DNA from: Symsagittifera roscoffensis
Lineage: Eukaryota > Xenacoelomorpha > Acoela > Convolutidae
Length of the DNA: 64,000 nt
Direction: 5' to 3'
NCBI RefSeq assembly: GCF_963678635.1
Contig: NC_087064.1
Location: 81,011,526-81,075,525 of the forward strand
Program-made: the position numbers and the translations under genes
Part shown: positions 23,448-33,411 of the stretch, piece after piece
How the letters are laid out: each line of letters starts with the position of its first letter
Position numbering within the stretch: position 1 is the stretch's first letter
Notes under the pieces: model-generated
Told to the model about the DNA's origin: nothing
Seen by the model: the letters and a program-made list of their open reading frames with translations, nothing else
The model's database searches: none

Positions 23448-24063
23448 ATATTTTTGTCTGGAGAGTGGGGGTAGGACTTACCCACACCGAAAATTTGATG
23501 ATAAAGAAGCCCAGGGAAGTGAGAGAGACCAACGGGTTGGAATTAATCAGGAGGAAGCTGAGCCTACCATAGGGAGAAACTTCAAGACAAAATATGAAAT
23601 ACCCAATGAAAATTCAGAGAACATCCTGATCGCGGACAGCGACTTCATCTTGTCAGATAGGACAAGCGCGATCTGCATAACGGCAGACATGAGCTTCAAA
23701 ACGAGACTAGTGGCCGACTTTAAGACGGAATGTCAAAATCTGGAGTTTCTATTTAGGCAGAGTCCGGGGTTGAGAGGAAAGGCTGCGCTTCCTCCCTCAG
23801 TGTCACAAGTTCCGGATAAATACCTGTGCTTTTTGGTTACAAGGGTCAATGAAAGAAACACGATAGACCCCGAACACGTGATGTTGGCACAAACGAGGCT
23901 GAGGGACTTCATGGTCGAAAGAGGAATACTGGTCTCGATGCCGGTCTACAACCCAAACGGGCATGTTGAACCCTAGGGAATTGTATGCCATCCTACACGT
24001 GGTCTTTGCAGAGACGGAGATAATGGTGCACCTGCACAAGAAGTACTACTTGAGTATCACCTG
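23448..24063 (+). pseudogene. Start of extra reading frame after pol (element 1)
   Basis: An alternative frame over the pol stop reads TSINIFVWRVGVGLTHTENL and has a close counterpart in element 2 (TSMDIFVRGVGVGHTHTENL). Another frame gives SENILIADSDFILSDRTSAI and CITADMSFK (element 2: DSDFILTERTCAIAMTADVS). Frame 23,650-23,976 then continues with DKYLCFLVTRVNERNTIDPE and LRDFMVERGILVSMPVY, which element 2 lacks. Function unknown. Confidence 0.5.
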
Positions 24064-24588
24064 AGCTTGAATGGACATGGAAATCTTGAGTTGGGAGGCA
24101 CAGGGTTCTCGAGCTAGGTAAAAGGGGGACACGAGTCAAATAGATAAATTTTAATGTTATTGGCACGACAATTGAAATCTGGAGAATTAATGGTGCTAAA
24201 ATATAAAATGAATCTGCATGTTTTTAACATCCAAACTGAATCATTTTACTGGAATTGTTAAGGCAATGTCTTAAAAGTATTAATTGGGGGCTTAGGTTAG
24301 ACATGAGCAAAGGAATCTTAGTATAAAAACAATTTTTTTTCAGGTTGATTTGCAAAATTGAATTGACAATCAAGCAACACTCATTCGATTAAAACGGGAG
24401 ATCTTGAACAAGTTCTCCACTAGCAATACCAGAAAGAAACATTTCTCAAGTGTTACTTGGGGGGGCACTTCTTGAGTCTAACTGGTAGGGTAATTCTTGA
24501 GTCTATTTGGTAGAGTACTTCTTGAGTTGGTTGATACGCGAGATCGCTTAAAGGTACAGTAACGATGGCGGATCGCTTCTGAAAGTCT
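24064..24588 (+). other. Non-coding spacer before SGNH frame, with TATA-like box and splice acceptor
   Basis: Stops occur in all frames. It contains GTATAAAAAC (24,321-24,330) directly followed by AATTTTTTTTCAG ending near 24,343, a strong T-rich splice-acceptor match. It also has a threefold ~25-bp repeat TTCTTGAGTCTA...GGTAG (24,466-24,535) that recalls TTCTTGAGTT motifs in the type-1 LTR. Either a subgenomic promoter or a spliced message for the following frame is possible; alternatively this is the scar of a rearrangement. Confidence 0.4.
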
Positions 24589-25322
24589 ATGCCAGCAGCG
24601 CTCAGAAAGCCTACCCTCGACGAGCTGTACAAGCGCTCGAGGGACCTTGACTATACACTAGTGGATGAGAGACTGGCGGTGATGTTGAACGCCATCCAGC
24701 AACTGGAAGCACAAGGCGAATGCAGGGAGTCAGCGGCGGAAGCCGTGTTGATGGTGGGATACACCTCAGACGGAGTATCAAACCAGGAGCAAACCAGATG
24801 GATATCCTGGAATGTGGACGGAGGCCTCAGAGGGCATGACCTTGCGAGAAACCCTGGCTTGGGTAGCGACACGGAATATGGTGCGGGAGAATTTTCATTT
24901 ACGACCAGGCCTCCAGCGGTAACAGCGACTCAGTCCACGAGCAAGCCACCGTCGAAGTTCCGCTCGCAACAAACAGAGGAGTCGTATCCGGATCTCGGCC
25001 GGCAGTATGAGGAGAGAGTTGGAAAGGGCCCAAAGGGAACGGGACAAAGCCATTCATGATAGGGATCAGGCGAATCTTGAGAGGGATCAAGCCAAGCTAG
25101 TATACTTGAGCGAGCAGGCGATACTTGAGCGAGACAAGGCCATTCTTGATCGGGATCTGCTGATGGCAGAACGAGTACAAGAGCAGAGGCTACAAGAAAG
25201 CGTAGCCAATCGTGACCAGATAAAATCACAACTGGAGCGACTACAGAGGAGGCAGCAAGCGGTCGCCAGTGGGAAAGAAAAGAAGAAGACGACGACTGAG
25301 CCAGCTGTCACTGGATCGTGAC
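24589..25322 (+). pseudogene. N-terminal part of SGNH-containing protein (coiled coil)
   Basis: Frame 24,589-25,059 starts MPAALRKPTLDELYKRSRDL and continues with EERLAVML-like helical sequence and a Thr/Ser/Pro-rich linker. After a frameshift near 25,010 the next frame (25,007-25,321) is a strongly charged coiled coil built on repeats such as ERDKAIHDRDQANLERDQAK and ERDKAILDRDLLMAERVQ. An upstream in-frame ATG exists at 24,565 but meets a TGA at 24,579. The pieces read in order toward the SGNH domain, so they were probably one protein. The role of the coiled coil is presumably oligomerisation, as in LINE ORF1 proteins; that is inference. Confidence 0.5.
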
Positions 25323-26820
25323 CGGAGTTGCGGATGGAGGTGGATGAGGTTCCCCGATCGATTGGTCGATTTAACCTGGACCGAGTAGCTCAAAAACATA
25401 TGTATGAGGGTCTGGATGCATGTACAATACCCGAGCCGGTTCCCTCCGTGCGTGGTCTAGAGACGAAGCCGATCCGGCCTTCGATGGAAATCGCGCTGCC
25501 GGGATACACTCCCAGCTCAACGGGTGGTAGTCAGACCGGGCGGGTTCATCACGTCTCAAGGAGCTACAAGAGAGGTTGCAGTCAAAGGCTCGCGACAATT
25601 CAGCGCGAGAGGAGCGACCTCCCATCTGGAGAGGTCATCCAGTCAGGAATGTAATAATTGCAAGCTACAAGGAAAACACAGACAAAACCGAATGGACTTG
25701 ACGGCGGCACAACGAGAAAGGAGGGATGCTTTCCATGAAGCGCTTGGGCTGAATACTACACACAGCCAAGGATACCTGAGAATGCGGTCCGCTTGATTAT
25801 AGGGGACAGTTTGATACGATTGTTGACGCGGATCCAGTCACATTGGCAAGTGGGGGTCTTGAGTTTTTCTGGAGCTGCAACGCCGCAGATGTTGGCGTCA
25901 CTGGAGATGTTGGATATGGTGAAGATTTACACGGTCACTCTGCTGATGGGAACCAATGACGTGTCCAGAGGGGAGCCGAGAAAGTTAATGAGGCTGCAAG
26001 AAAAAATGAGTTGTATCCTTGAGGAACTGAGGATTTATCTAGATCCAGTGGTACTCACCATTTGATGGCCATGAAGGCCGACCAGCATGCGAGGGAAATG
26101 AATGATAAGGTGCGCAGTCTCAGCGAGATAATCAGACAGATCTAGCAAAGGAGCGTGCTTCCCGTGAGATTTTGCTGGACGTGGCCAACATGATGGAACA
26201 TTCCCTTCCGGATGACGCGCCTTCGGATGGCATCCACTTCGAGTCAGTGGCTTGGAGTGGCTGAATGGTGTCTTCCAAAGACACATAAACATGCTGGAGT
26301 CAGACATGCTAGAGACAGCCCAGTTTACATTCGGTCCACCCCCAATACCTCCCTTCTTCGCAGCTAGACCCTTATCCGGCCGTCTGAGAGGAAAAGTCGA
26401 CTCGAGAGACATCTCAAGGAGCAGCAGGACCAGACAACTGGGAGCCACGCCGATGGAAGGAGATGAGGCGGGATCATCCACGCCCCAGAGCTCGGTAGTA
26501 TCCTCGGCGGTGGTAGTGGACAACAGGAAGGTGGAGAGACCAGGAGAGACGAGCAAGGCACAGTATCTGGAGAGGGTGAAGGATCTAAACCTGGAAGATT
26601 TGGCATGTAGGCAAGAGTTGGCGGAGATCCTGCTGATCAAGAATGTGTCACACAAGGACCTGAGCAGACACCACTGCGTGGATTGGTTGAAGGCCCACGA
26701 GGCACATTTCTCGAGAGCTGGGACGTTGTAGACAGCAGACTTAACTGGGATTCCGCAGAACTCGATAATGGGCCCAGTCAACTACAGGCCCCTCAAGCAA
26801 CTGGGGAGTCGAGGACTCAT
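25323..26820 (+). pseudogene. SGNH/GDSL-hydrolase domain in env position (element 1)
   Basis: SGNH blocks appear in the right order and spacing. Block I is IIGDSLIRLL, with the nucleophile-position Ser at 25,808-25,810; a possible block II Gly lies in LSFSGAATPQM; block III is LLMGTNDVSRGE (Asn 25,955-25,957); block V is DGIHF, with Asp 26,226-26,228 and His 26,235-26,237. About 142 codons separate Ser and His. SGNH enzymes are esterases, lipases or acetylhydrolases, and such domains occur in ORF1 of some LINEs. After the domain come WLNGVFQRHIN, a Ser-rich spacer (SSTPQSSVVSSAVVVD) and LEDLACRQELAEILL, the last region shared with element 2 at 51,700-51,980. Stops at 26,063 and 26,143 and frameshifts break it. 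Element 2 has lost the whole SGNH part. Confidence 0.75.
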
Positions 26821-26887
26821 AGCGGAACCTGCGAAACACTAAACAAGTATAGGCAGAATCAGGGTAGCGATTCCTGCACAGCTGAGA

Positions 26888-27748
26888 ATGGTGGAAAAGC
26901 TTCTTGAGCCGGAAATAATGGGACTCCCAGATGTCGTGTACGGAGGTCCAAAGCTGACCGAAGACCCAAAGTATGGAAAACCCTGTAGAAGCTCGCAGTT
27001 AGCCAAAACGTTGGCAGTATACGATCGATCGAATCCAGGAGCAGCGAGGGTGATCATCGTGGCGGGATCGAGGGGACGTCTCCAAAGTTGTTCTGGCCAG
27101 AGACCTTGGTGTACCTGCTGCCTGGAGCAGAACTGAATCAAATGTTGACCCTGCTGGTGGCAATTAAATTGGAGACGCCTTGCGAGCCTGAGCTGTTGCT
27201 ATTTGCGGTAACGAACGACCACCTGCATGCGGCAGGGCTTCTAGAGCATCTAAGAGGTGGGATCCAACACCCAAGAAGATCTGGGAGCAATCCAGACACT
27301 GTTTGCCGCAATGCACGAGGTACAAGAGTTGGTAGCTTCTCGATTTCGAACAAAGACGAGAGTGGTTTTTACGAAACCGCCGGGCTAGGCGAGCATGCCA
27401 CCGGCCTTGCAGTTTGTGTATGCGATGTTGATCTTGATAGCGGAAGGTAACGCATGGCGGATGATTATGGCCGCTCCTAAGCGCGAACTGGAGCCAGTCA
27501 ACTTGAGACTTCTTAAATCGGAGCTGGCAGCGGCATGGGCAGACGTGTCCCATGTTCTGAGGAGATTCTACGAAATGGTGGACATTTTGATTGTGCTGGA
27601 TGAGACGCTCTTCCTTGAGGTGTCGAATCTCGCACGGCAACTGAAGTTTAATCCGGAGATAAGGGACGATCACCCTGCAATAAACCATCTAGGGTATCTA
27701 ACGCCAGTCGTTCCGGAGCAGGGATCTGACAATCACGAGCTCCACTAG
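26888..27748 (+). pseudogene. Possible second SGNH-like domain (element 1)
   Basis: Pieces in three frames read LPDVVYGGPKL, VIIVAG, then LLFAVTNDHLHAAGLLEHL, VVFTKPPGYASMPPALQFVY and LKSELAAAWADVSHVLRRFY. Element 2 has matching blocks IVVAGSNDHLQSRGLLARL and VVFVLSPGYATLPEPLQFVY. The strand-turn pattern and the x-x-N-D motif resemble SGNH block III, but the catalytic Ser and His blocks are not evident. It may be a non-catalytic SGNH-like fold or something else. At least three frameshifts; not functional. Confidence 0.4.
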
Positions 27749-28752
27749 TAAAGCTAGGGAAAATGTAGCCGCGGCTGAGAAGCAACTAGAATCGATGGGT
27801 TACCGCTTGAGGCAAGAGAGAAGTAGATGGCCGTTTCTGACCCCAAGACTTCAGAACGCTACAGACAAGACGAGGGGGAGTGCTTCACCTCTCATCAAAC
27901 AGATACGGGAGTTTCTTGAGGGACAACTAGAAGTGGCAGAAAACAGGGAAATTTTTCAAGGCGGCCATTGAAGTCACCATTGGAGGGTTCTGGATGGAGC
28001 ACGCGAAAGGCGAATTGAAGACCAGGAAAAACCATGAAATTTTGAGATTCTTGAGTCCATGCTGGGGAAAGGAGTATATGGGCAGAGTGTTCTATGCGAA
28101 AAATACCATCTTCGATGCATTCGTGCAGGAACTACTAAATATGCCCATCAGCCTCTTACTGGCCCTGTAATTGGTCTACCCCAGATACCTGTTCAATATG
28201 GGTCCGGCGTATATGTTCAGCAGGGGTGTGGAAACGCTCTGATTTGATGGTTTCTTGACATTGGTACTCTTGAACCATGGAGAACTAACGGCGTTTCATC
28301 GATTGATGAAGTACGGGGAACCGCTGTCGGTAAGAAAGGCTCAACCGAGTGTGGAGACCTATTCATAAAAGTGTGCTGCCGGACTGAAAATGTTGCTGGT
28401 AGAATACCGCCTAATGCAGAATCGCTATCCGAAGGGCGAGGAAAGGAATCCCAAGACGAGAGAAGAGTTGAGGGAGGCGAACGGAGGCAGACTTCTCTTG
28501 ACTGACTTGTGCCTGGCCATGAGGTCTGACCCATTGGGGATGATCAGGGGTCTAGGGCAAGTTGTGACCTGCATCTATGGACCGGCACTGACGTACGCTT
28601 TCACGGATCCGCCCGTGGTGGCATATCGGCACTCGGTAGTGCACGTGAGACTAATACGCGTTCTAGATGAGACGGCACTGAACTGGTGCAGGCACGAAGA
28701 CTTGGGAGCACGAATGAGTGAAACGGTGCTTTTTGGGAAAGTGAAAAACTGA
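27749..28752 (+). pseudogene. Conserved helical protein, unit A copy
   Basis: The real frames, judged from unit B (34,950-35,680) and element 2 (52,909-53,907), carry HEILRFLSPCWGKEYMGRVF, LNMPISLLLAL, YLLMQNRYP-like and DPLGMIRGLGQVVTCIYGPA blocks. Element 2 has RIDLLSLIHGLREFVTVVYG and AYRNSVLYVNLVSVVD in the same order. Unit A has nonsense codons where unit B is sense (TAA near 28,168, TGA near 28,241, TAA near 28,367). The protein is mainly helical with no signal peptide or clear membrane segment, and no family is recognised. Confidence 0.55.
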
Positions 28753-28756
28753 GCTG

Positions 28757-29123
28757 ATGGTGTTCAACTTCCGGGGAAAACTGCAGTGCAGAATGGGGGG
28801 CAAGCGTGAAGGTCCTATCGAGGCCTATCCCAAGTTCTCGTGGCAGGAGACAAGAGGGAAGTCTTGAGAATCCCGGCATGGAAAGGAGTTTTGAGTTTGG
28901 AATTCGTGAAGAAGGAGCTGGAAACTATACTTTAGCGGAATGTTCTGGCTGTTGCCGTCCCTGAGTTCCCGACGGTCAGAAGAATTACCCTGGGGATGAA
29001 CAGCCACATGGTAGTCCTTCCCTGCACGCGAGAGCCTCTCTAGAGAAGCAACAAAAAGAATTCATGGAGGGTTGGATATACAGCTGTAGTTTACTTCCAC
29101 ACTTGTGACATCAAGATAAACTC
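28757..29123 (+). pseudogene. Small conserved downstream frame, unit A copy
   Basis: A frame starting MVFNFRGKLQCRMGGKREGP follows the previous one after a few bases. Element 2 has LMEFNNNFECRMGRED at the equal place (53,970-54,010). Unit A has lost about 19 bp compared with unit B at 28,833 (unit B reads FWNLNPVAGDKREVLRIPAW), which shifts the frame. The following 170 bases hold no supportable frame. Function unknown. Confidence 0.45.
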
Positions 29124-30061
29124 ATGGACCACACAAGCGAAGAAGATGAGAGGCTCGATGCCTCCTTAGTTCGAGGTCCGGGATATCTTAAGGACGCTTG
29201 GGGAGACTGGGCTCGAGAATAAGCTGCCAATTTATGATGATGGGAGAAAGATCGTGCAGGAAGGACATATAGCTCTGAAAGATGACATGACGTTTGCTAC
29301 GAGGAAGTATCGAGCGCCTTATGGACTGGAGGAGTTAGAGCTAAGGTAAGAGGGAAAAAGGCTCGATGCAGCAGGTCCCTTGTATGTAGCCCTCACTGAA
29401 TATGATAAGCTAGATCCATCAACACCCTCACCCTTGTCGGTGGGCACCCCTGGAGATATAAGAAGCCATCCTGTGGAGAACAGATTTAGGAATGCACTAT
29501 AGAAAAAAGAAGCTGGGTCAGGGTAAGACGAAAGCATGGATGAAACCCTCAGTGAAGCGGGAGAAGAGATGGAGGTGGCAAATACACTTGACCAGGATCC
29601 AGCGGAAAGGGATTTCACCACGCATGAGCTATTGCAAGACTTAAGTGGGGACGACTGGGACGACTGGATCTCCCCGCAAAGATCTGGAACTGCCCTTGAC
29701 GAGTGAGGCCTCTAACATGGTGATGATACTCTTGAGTGACCAAGAAAGCAAGAAGAACGCCTTCGAGAGCAATGAATGGATGTTCCTGAACATACTGGAC
29801 GAGAAGGCGTGGCAAGATTTCTTGAGCGAATACAACCAGAGAGTGAAGAGCGAAACTACGCTGGATGACTTCAAGAAAGAGTTGTGGAACACGGTGGTGA
29901 AGTTCGGGGAACCTGTCTTGATGGGAACCGGACTAGATGAAAAAGCGAGAAAGGAGCTACTAGGGAGGATGATCAGCCTGAGGGAACCGGAACCGAAGAC
30001 CAAAGCTGACGCATGTAAAGACTGCTCTACTCTGTACAAAAAAAAACTGATAATAAAATAA
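29124..30061 (+). pseudogene. Acidic conserved protein and overlapping helical frame, unit A copy
   Basis: The first frame (MDHTSEEDERLDASLV...) is intact as 193 codons in unit B (36,065-36,646) but here has stops at about 29,347 (TAA for CAA), 29,500 (TAG for GAG) and 29,524 (TAA for GAA). Its end is acidic (EAGEEMEVAN, SGDDWDDWIS). An overlapping frame, 29,645-30,061, reads ESNEWMFLNILDEKAWQDFL, SEYNQRVKSETTLDDFKKEL and TGLDEKARKELLGRMISL; element 2 has a related stretch at about 55,020-55,220 (EEEWERYQSKLERKTGV). No family is recognised. Confidence 0.5.
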
Positions 30062-30185
30062 ATAAGGTTGAAAGGGATGACAAGAATAAGACTAGTAATA
30101 TGATTAAAGATAATAAAATTCTTAAAGCTCGAGAAGGGGGAGGCAAGAGTTAGAAAGGCCGGACCAGGAAAAAGAAGTCGAATCA

Positions 30186-31850
30186 GTGATGATAGTGGCA
30201 CCGCCCCCTAGTAAGGGAGTAAGGTCTCGGAAAAGGAGAAGAGAGACAGAAGAAGTAAGTAGTCCTTCGACGGACGCAGTCTCAGAAAAGAATCTGAAGG
30301 AGACGGCTCCCATGATTCTAGCGCGATGGAAGACAGCGGCATATAAGCGCTGCTCCGCACCACGGAAGTTGGCCGAAGTGATGGAGGGAATGGAAGCCTC
30401 GACGACCTTGACAACGGAAGAGGACTTCAGACCCCAGAAGGCAAACACCAAAAGGGGTTCGACGAGTGGACAAAGGTGGGAGGTGGACGTCGGCAAAGAA
30501 TGGCTCTCGACTCAACACCAGGCCATTGGGAAACAAGTGACGGGCGATCCTCTTGAGAAAAATGCGACGAGGAACACCGCTCGACCCTGGTGGGTGGCTC
30601 TAGAGACCAAAAAAGAACTGGAGGATTGCCTGAAGAAAATTGATCGCGGAGTATCCCGCAAGCGTCGTCATTTGACCACCCAACAGAAAGCCGAGGTTAA
30701 TAAGTTAGAGTTAGGGAACCAGCTGAGGCGAATTTGGCAAAACCTGCTGCTGGAGTATATCGAAGAGGCGATGAGAATACCCTCGTCGGCGTTGCCGTTA
30801 ATGGCAAATACTTTCGTCAGAACGGCAGGACAGTTGATGTTCGCATGGAGCTTGGTGGGAGTAGAGCTGGAGGTGTTAACCTCGCACGACATATGAAGCT
30901 GTGCAACAAGAGTTTACAGGTTTATCAAATGCTGGTGCAGCATATTGCCAGAGACAATTCGGGTTTGAGTCTAGCGAGGAGAAAGGATGCCACTTGTTTC
31001 TTGAGATGGATCATGTCCGTGATAACCGACAGTACACTCCAAATGTGTCATCAGAAGGCGATGGGAAGTAAAACTATGGAAAGGAGATTTTCCACGGTCA
31101 TCCTGAATGTGTACCAGAGTACTGGAATCAAGAAAGAAGATGGCTCCAGACATTCTCTAGAGAGCCACGGGAAACTTGATGAAATACGGAGGTTTTACAA
31201 CAAGAAGTTCGAGGAGGGGCATGACGTGCATCGTAATTTAGCCCGGGCAGAAGACTACTCTAAGCCCACAAAGTGGGGAGAACATCAATATGTGTCTGGA
31301 GTAATGGGAACAGCTTACAACTCTTTCTTCGATTCGGAGGCCGGGAACACCTACATGAATTTTGAAGTGGCGGGTTTGGAAGTTGCTGAGGCTTTCCTGG
31401 TGTCCACATCCCCACGCAAGAAGCATCAGAAAGAATATCGACAGTTCCTGGCTGAAATAGGGCAAGAAAGTTTCAAGAGACCCTTGCTGACCCATCGTAA
31501 TGCAATCACTACGGGTTGATAGAGAGTTGTTAGTGTCTAGAGATAATACCAAGGCAAGGGAGTCAATATTGGAGGAAGACCTGGCGAAGAACGTGAGCTT
31601 GAACTTGCATAAATCTTTTTGTTTGAACAGGGAGTCTAAGGTGGAGGCTTTGCCGAACCAGGCGAAGAGATTGCAAGAAGAGGAAATGGATGAAATCCTA
31701 CGAACAACTAAAAGCTTGAGAAGAGTCAGTTCCGACGATGAGGATGAGCTGTTGAGGCAGATAAAGTGTCAAATGTATCAGGGCCCAGCACCTCAAGGGC
31801 GAGGAGCACGAAGTGAGCAGGATGCTCAGTGTCGGATTCTTGAGTCTTGA
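30186..31850 (+). pseudogene. C-terminal helical region of element 1 polyprotein, unit A copy
   Basis: Frame 30,186-30,896 starts with a basic stretch (SKGVRSRKRRRETEEVSS) that could be a nuclear signal, then EVDVGKEWLS, DCLKKIDRGVSRKRRH and LRRIWQNLLLEYIEEAM. A frameshift near 30,880 leads to RHMKLCNKSLQVYQMLVQHI, KDATCFLRWIMSVITDST, YVSGVMGTAYNSFFDSEA and LAEIGQESFKRPLLTHRNAI, ending at a TGA (31,518). The last frame gives EDLAKNVSLNLHKSFCLNRE. Element 2 matches at the start and end of this region (LSGTPGIAYNPIVNEEA; AFLKHRNAVTT; ERNVSLFLHNRFCRNRE) but has about 430 extra residues in between. Function unknown. Confidence 0.55.
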
Positions 31851-32253
31851 GCAGCGCAAAGAAAAGGGGCTTGAGTGTGAACTCGGATGAAATCTGAGGT
31901 CAAGGAAAACAAATTTTAATGAACCAAAATATTGTTATTAATATGCTATATCTATTATATAAATGAAAATTCTGCATGACAATTTTCTGATTGGATAAGA
32001 CAAAAGAAATTTTAATCATTGACTTGCAAAGTGGAAATTCAGGGTGCAGGTGCATGCCGATTTTGATTGCTCTTTAGCCATAATGTGACAATTTTGCATG
32101 GTTGTGAATTTTGGGGTGTAGATAAAGTTAAATCTGTTGCAAACTTCTGTAAATGACCACTGGCACTGTATCTTGAGACATACTCAACGTTCTGAGGACT
32201 CACTGACAGACGACGACACGCGATGAGGACATCAATTTTGAGTCCGGGGAGTA
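31851..32253 (+). other. Element 1 3' untranslated region and polypurine tract (unit A)
   Basis: AT-rich stretch after the last stop, without a frame on the plus strand. It ends with TCCGGGGAGTA; GGGGAGTA at 32,246-32,253 is the candidate polypurine tract that primes plus-strand DNA, directly abutting the LTR start TGTGCCA. The same tract precedes the LTR in unit B (38,968-38,975) and in element 2 (59,239-59,246). Confidence 0.65.
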
Positions 32254-32539
32254 TGTGCCAGTCGGTCATATTTGGAAGTTTGACCTTGAGCAACGCAAAA
32301 GACATGATTTTGGTGTGAAGTGGATTTTTTCAAAAATTCGAATTGAGCATGTCATGCTCAACTTTCTCGCGACAACTGAAAAAAATATCAGAAAATAGAG
32401 GCAGAAGAATTGAACTACAAGCGCGGGAAAGTAGTCAAAAATAGCAGCGAGAAGTTGCCATTCGCACTTTCCGATACATAATTCGAACGAGAGTAGGGCT
32501 GTCTTATTCGAAACAGAAGGCAGAGTGATCGCGAGTAAA
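32254..32539 (+). repeat. Type-1 LTR, 5' part (3' LTR of element 1, unit A)
   Basis: It starts TGTGCCAGTCGGTCATATTT after the polypurine tract and matches 13,287-13,548. It stops abruptly after GCGAGTAAA, where a type-2 LTR begins (TGTGCCATTCTG at 32,540). The remainder of a type-1 LTR, starting about 100 bp earlier in the sequence, is found at 60,134-60,838. The simplest reading is that a type-2 element inserted here. Confidence 0.75.
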
Positions 32540-33411
32540 TGTGCCATTCTGCCAGATTGGCACAGCGCAACCTTCCGGCGAAACACGAGAAAACGATTAA
32601 AGGCCTTAACGACAAAAAAGTGCTGCAAAGGAGGGTAGAAATTTTCTGGAAGTTTCAATTTTCAAAATTTCGATTGTCGAACGAATTATTCTCAGAAATA
32701 AAAAAAACGGTCATTTTGACTAAAAAAGGTGAAAAAATCAGAACCACAGCAAATATAGTGAAAAACAGTCGCACGAGAACGATAAAAACACAAAGCCTCT
32801 TATCGTGACGATCACGCACGATAAGACCCTTAGCAGAAGAAAATAGTGAGAAGGGAGGCTTCAGTGGGGAAGCATTGGAGAGCAGTACCCTCCCGTGCCA
32901 CAAATTGTAAGTGATAACGACCTTATCTCGAGGAAAACACGCAGGCGGAGGCTCGGCCCCCAGAGACTGATATATGCTACTGATAAAATTTTTAGCTACT
33001 CTGATGCCATAAAACTTTGAATTGACACCGTTATTGTTTGATATTTTAGAATATGAGTAGCTAGGAAGAGGAAAGGGTCAATCCATCTCCAATGGATTTA
33101 ATATAGAACTGTCAGCAAAAATATAATAAAATAGGGTATTCGAGCCGTGTTTTTAATAGCAATCACGTAGTCTGAGGATCCGAGACTCAGCTATGTGGTT
33201 GTGTTTGCATGTAAACGAAAGCTGATCAAAAGTCGTTTGATTGATGGCCTAAAAATAGTAACGTTTTCTTAGCCCCAAACAGACCAGAAAATCAACTGGC
33301 AAGGCCGAGACGGTAAAAAAAGAGTAGAATTAAGGTAACTGATGCCTGCCAGTTGTTGATAGCCACTTTTTCTACGCTCCGTCACTGTGTAGTATTTGGG
33401 CGAATGTTACA
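32540..33411 (+). repeat. Type-2 LTR, unit A copy
   Basis: It starts TGTGCCATTCTGCCAGATTG and ends GGGCGAATGTTACA, giving TGT...ACA ends. It matches 39,262-40,086 and 59,247-60,133. Its 3' half is distantly related to that of the type-1 LTR (shared GGTCAATCCA, AATGGAT, ACTGTCA and the end GGCGA-x-TGTTAC), so the two LTR types are subfamilies. It contains an inverted repeat around GTCTGAGGATCCGAGACTCAGC near 33,170. Confidence 0.75.

Larger units (their letters stand above)
13287..32539 (+). mobile_element. Element 1: giant Ty3/gypsy-type LTR retrotransposon, decayed
   Basis: This entry covers the element from its type-1 5' LTR to the start of its 3' LTR, where element 2 interrupts it. The order is LTR, leader, minisatellite with a pol scrap, gag, protease, RT, (deleted) RNase H, linker, integrase, then about 8 kb of extra coding sequence with an SGNH hydrolase, a 3' untranslated stretch, polypurine tract GGGGAGTA (32,246-32,253) and 3' LTR. 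Protease-RT-RNaseH-integrase order and the GPY/F-type tail place it in the Ty3/gypsy group. Many stops and frameshifts and several lost catalytic residues show it is inactive. At about 19 kb it is far longer than a typical 5-7 kb gypsy element. Confidence 0.8.

Noticed and set aside
26035-26781. 248-codon minus-strand frame
   Set aside because: Antisense of the SGNH-containing region, whose plus-strand blocks are clearly conserved.
32039-32658. Minus-strand frames of 88 and 130 codons repeated in both duplication units
   Set aside because: They lie in LTR and 3' untranslated sequence and are repeated only because the DNA is; no known domain. The part crossing the LTR border at 13,287 is noted separately.
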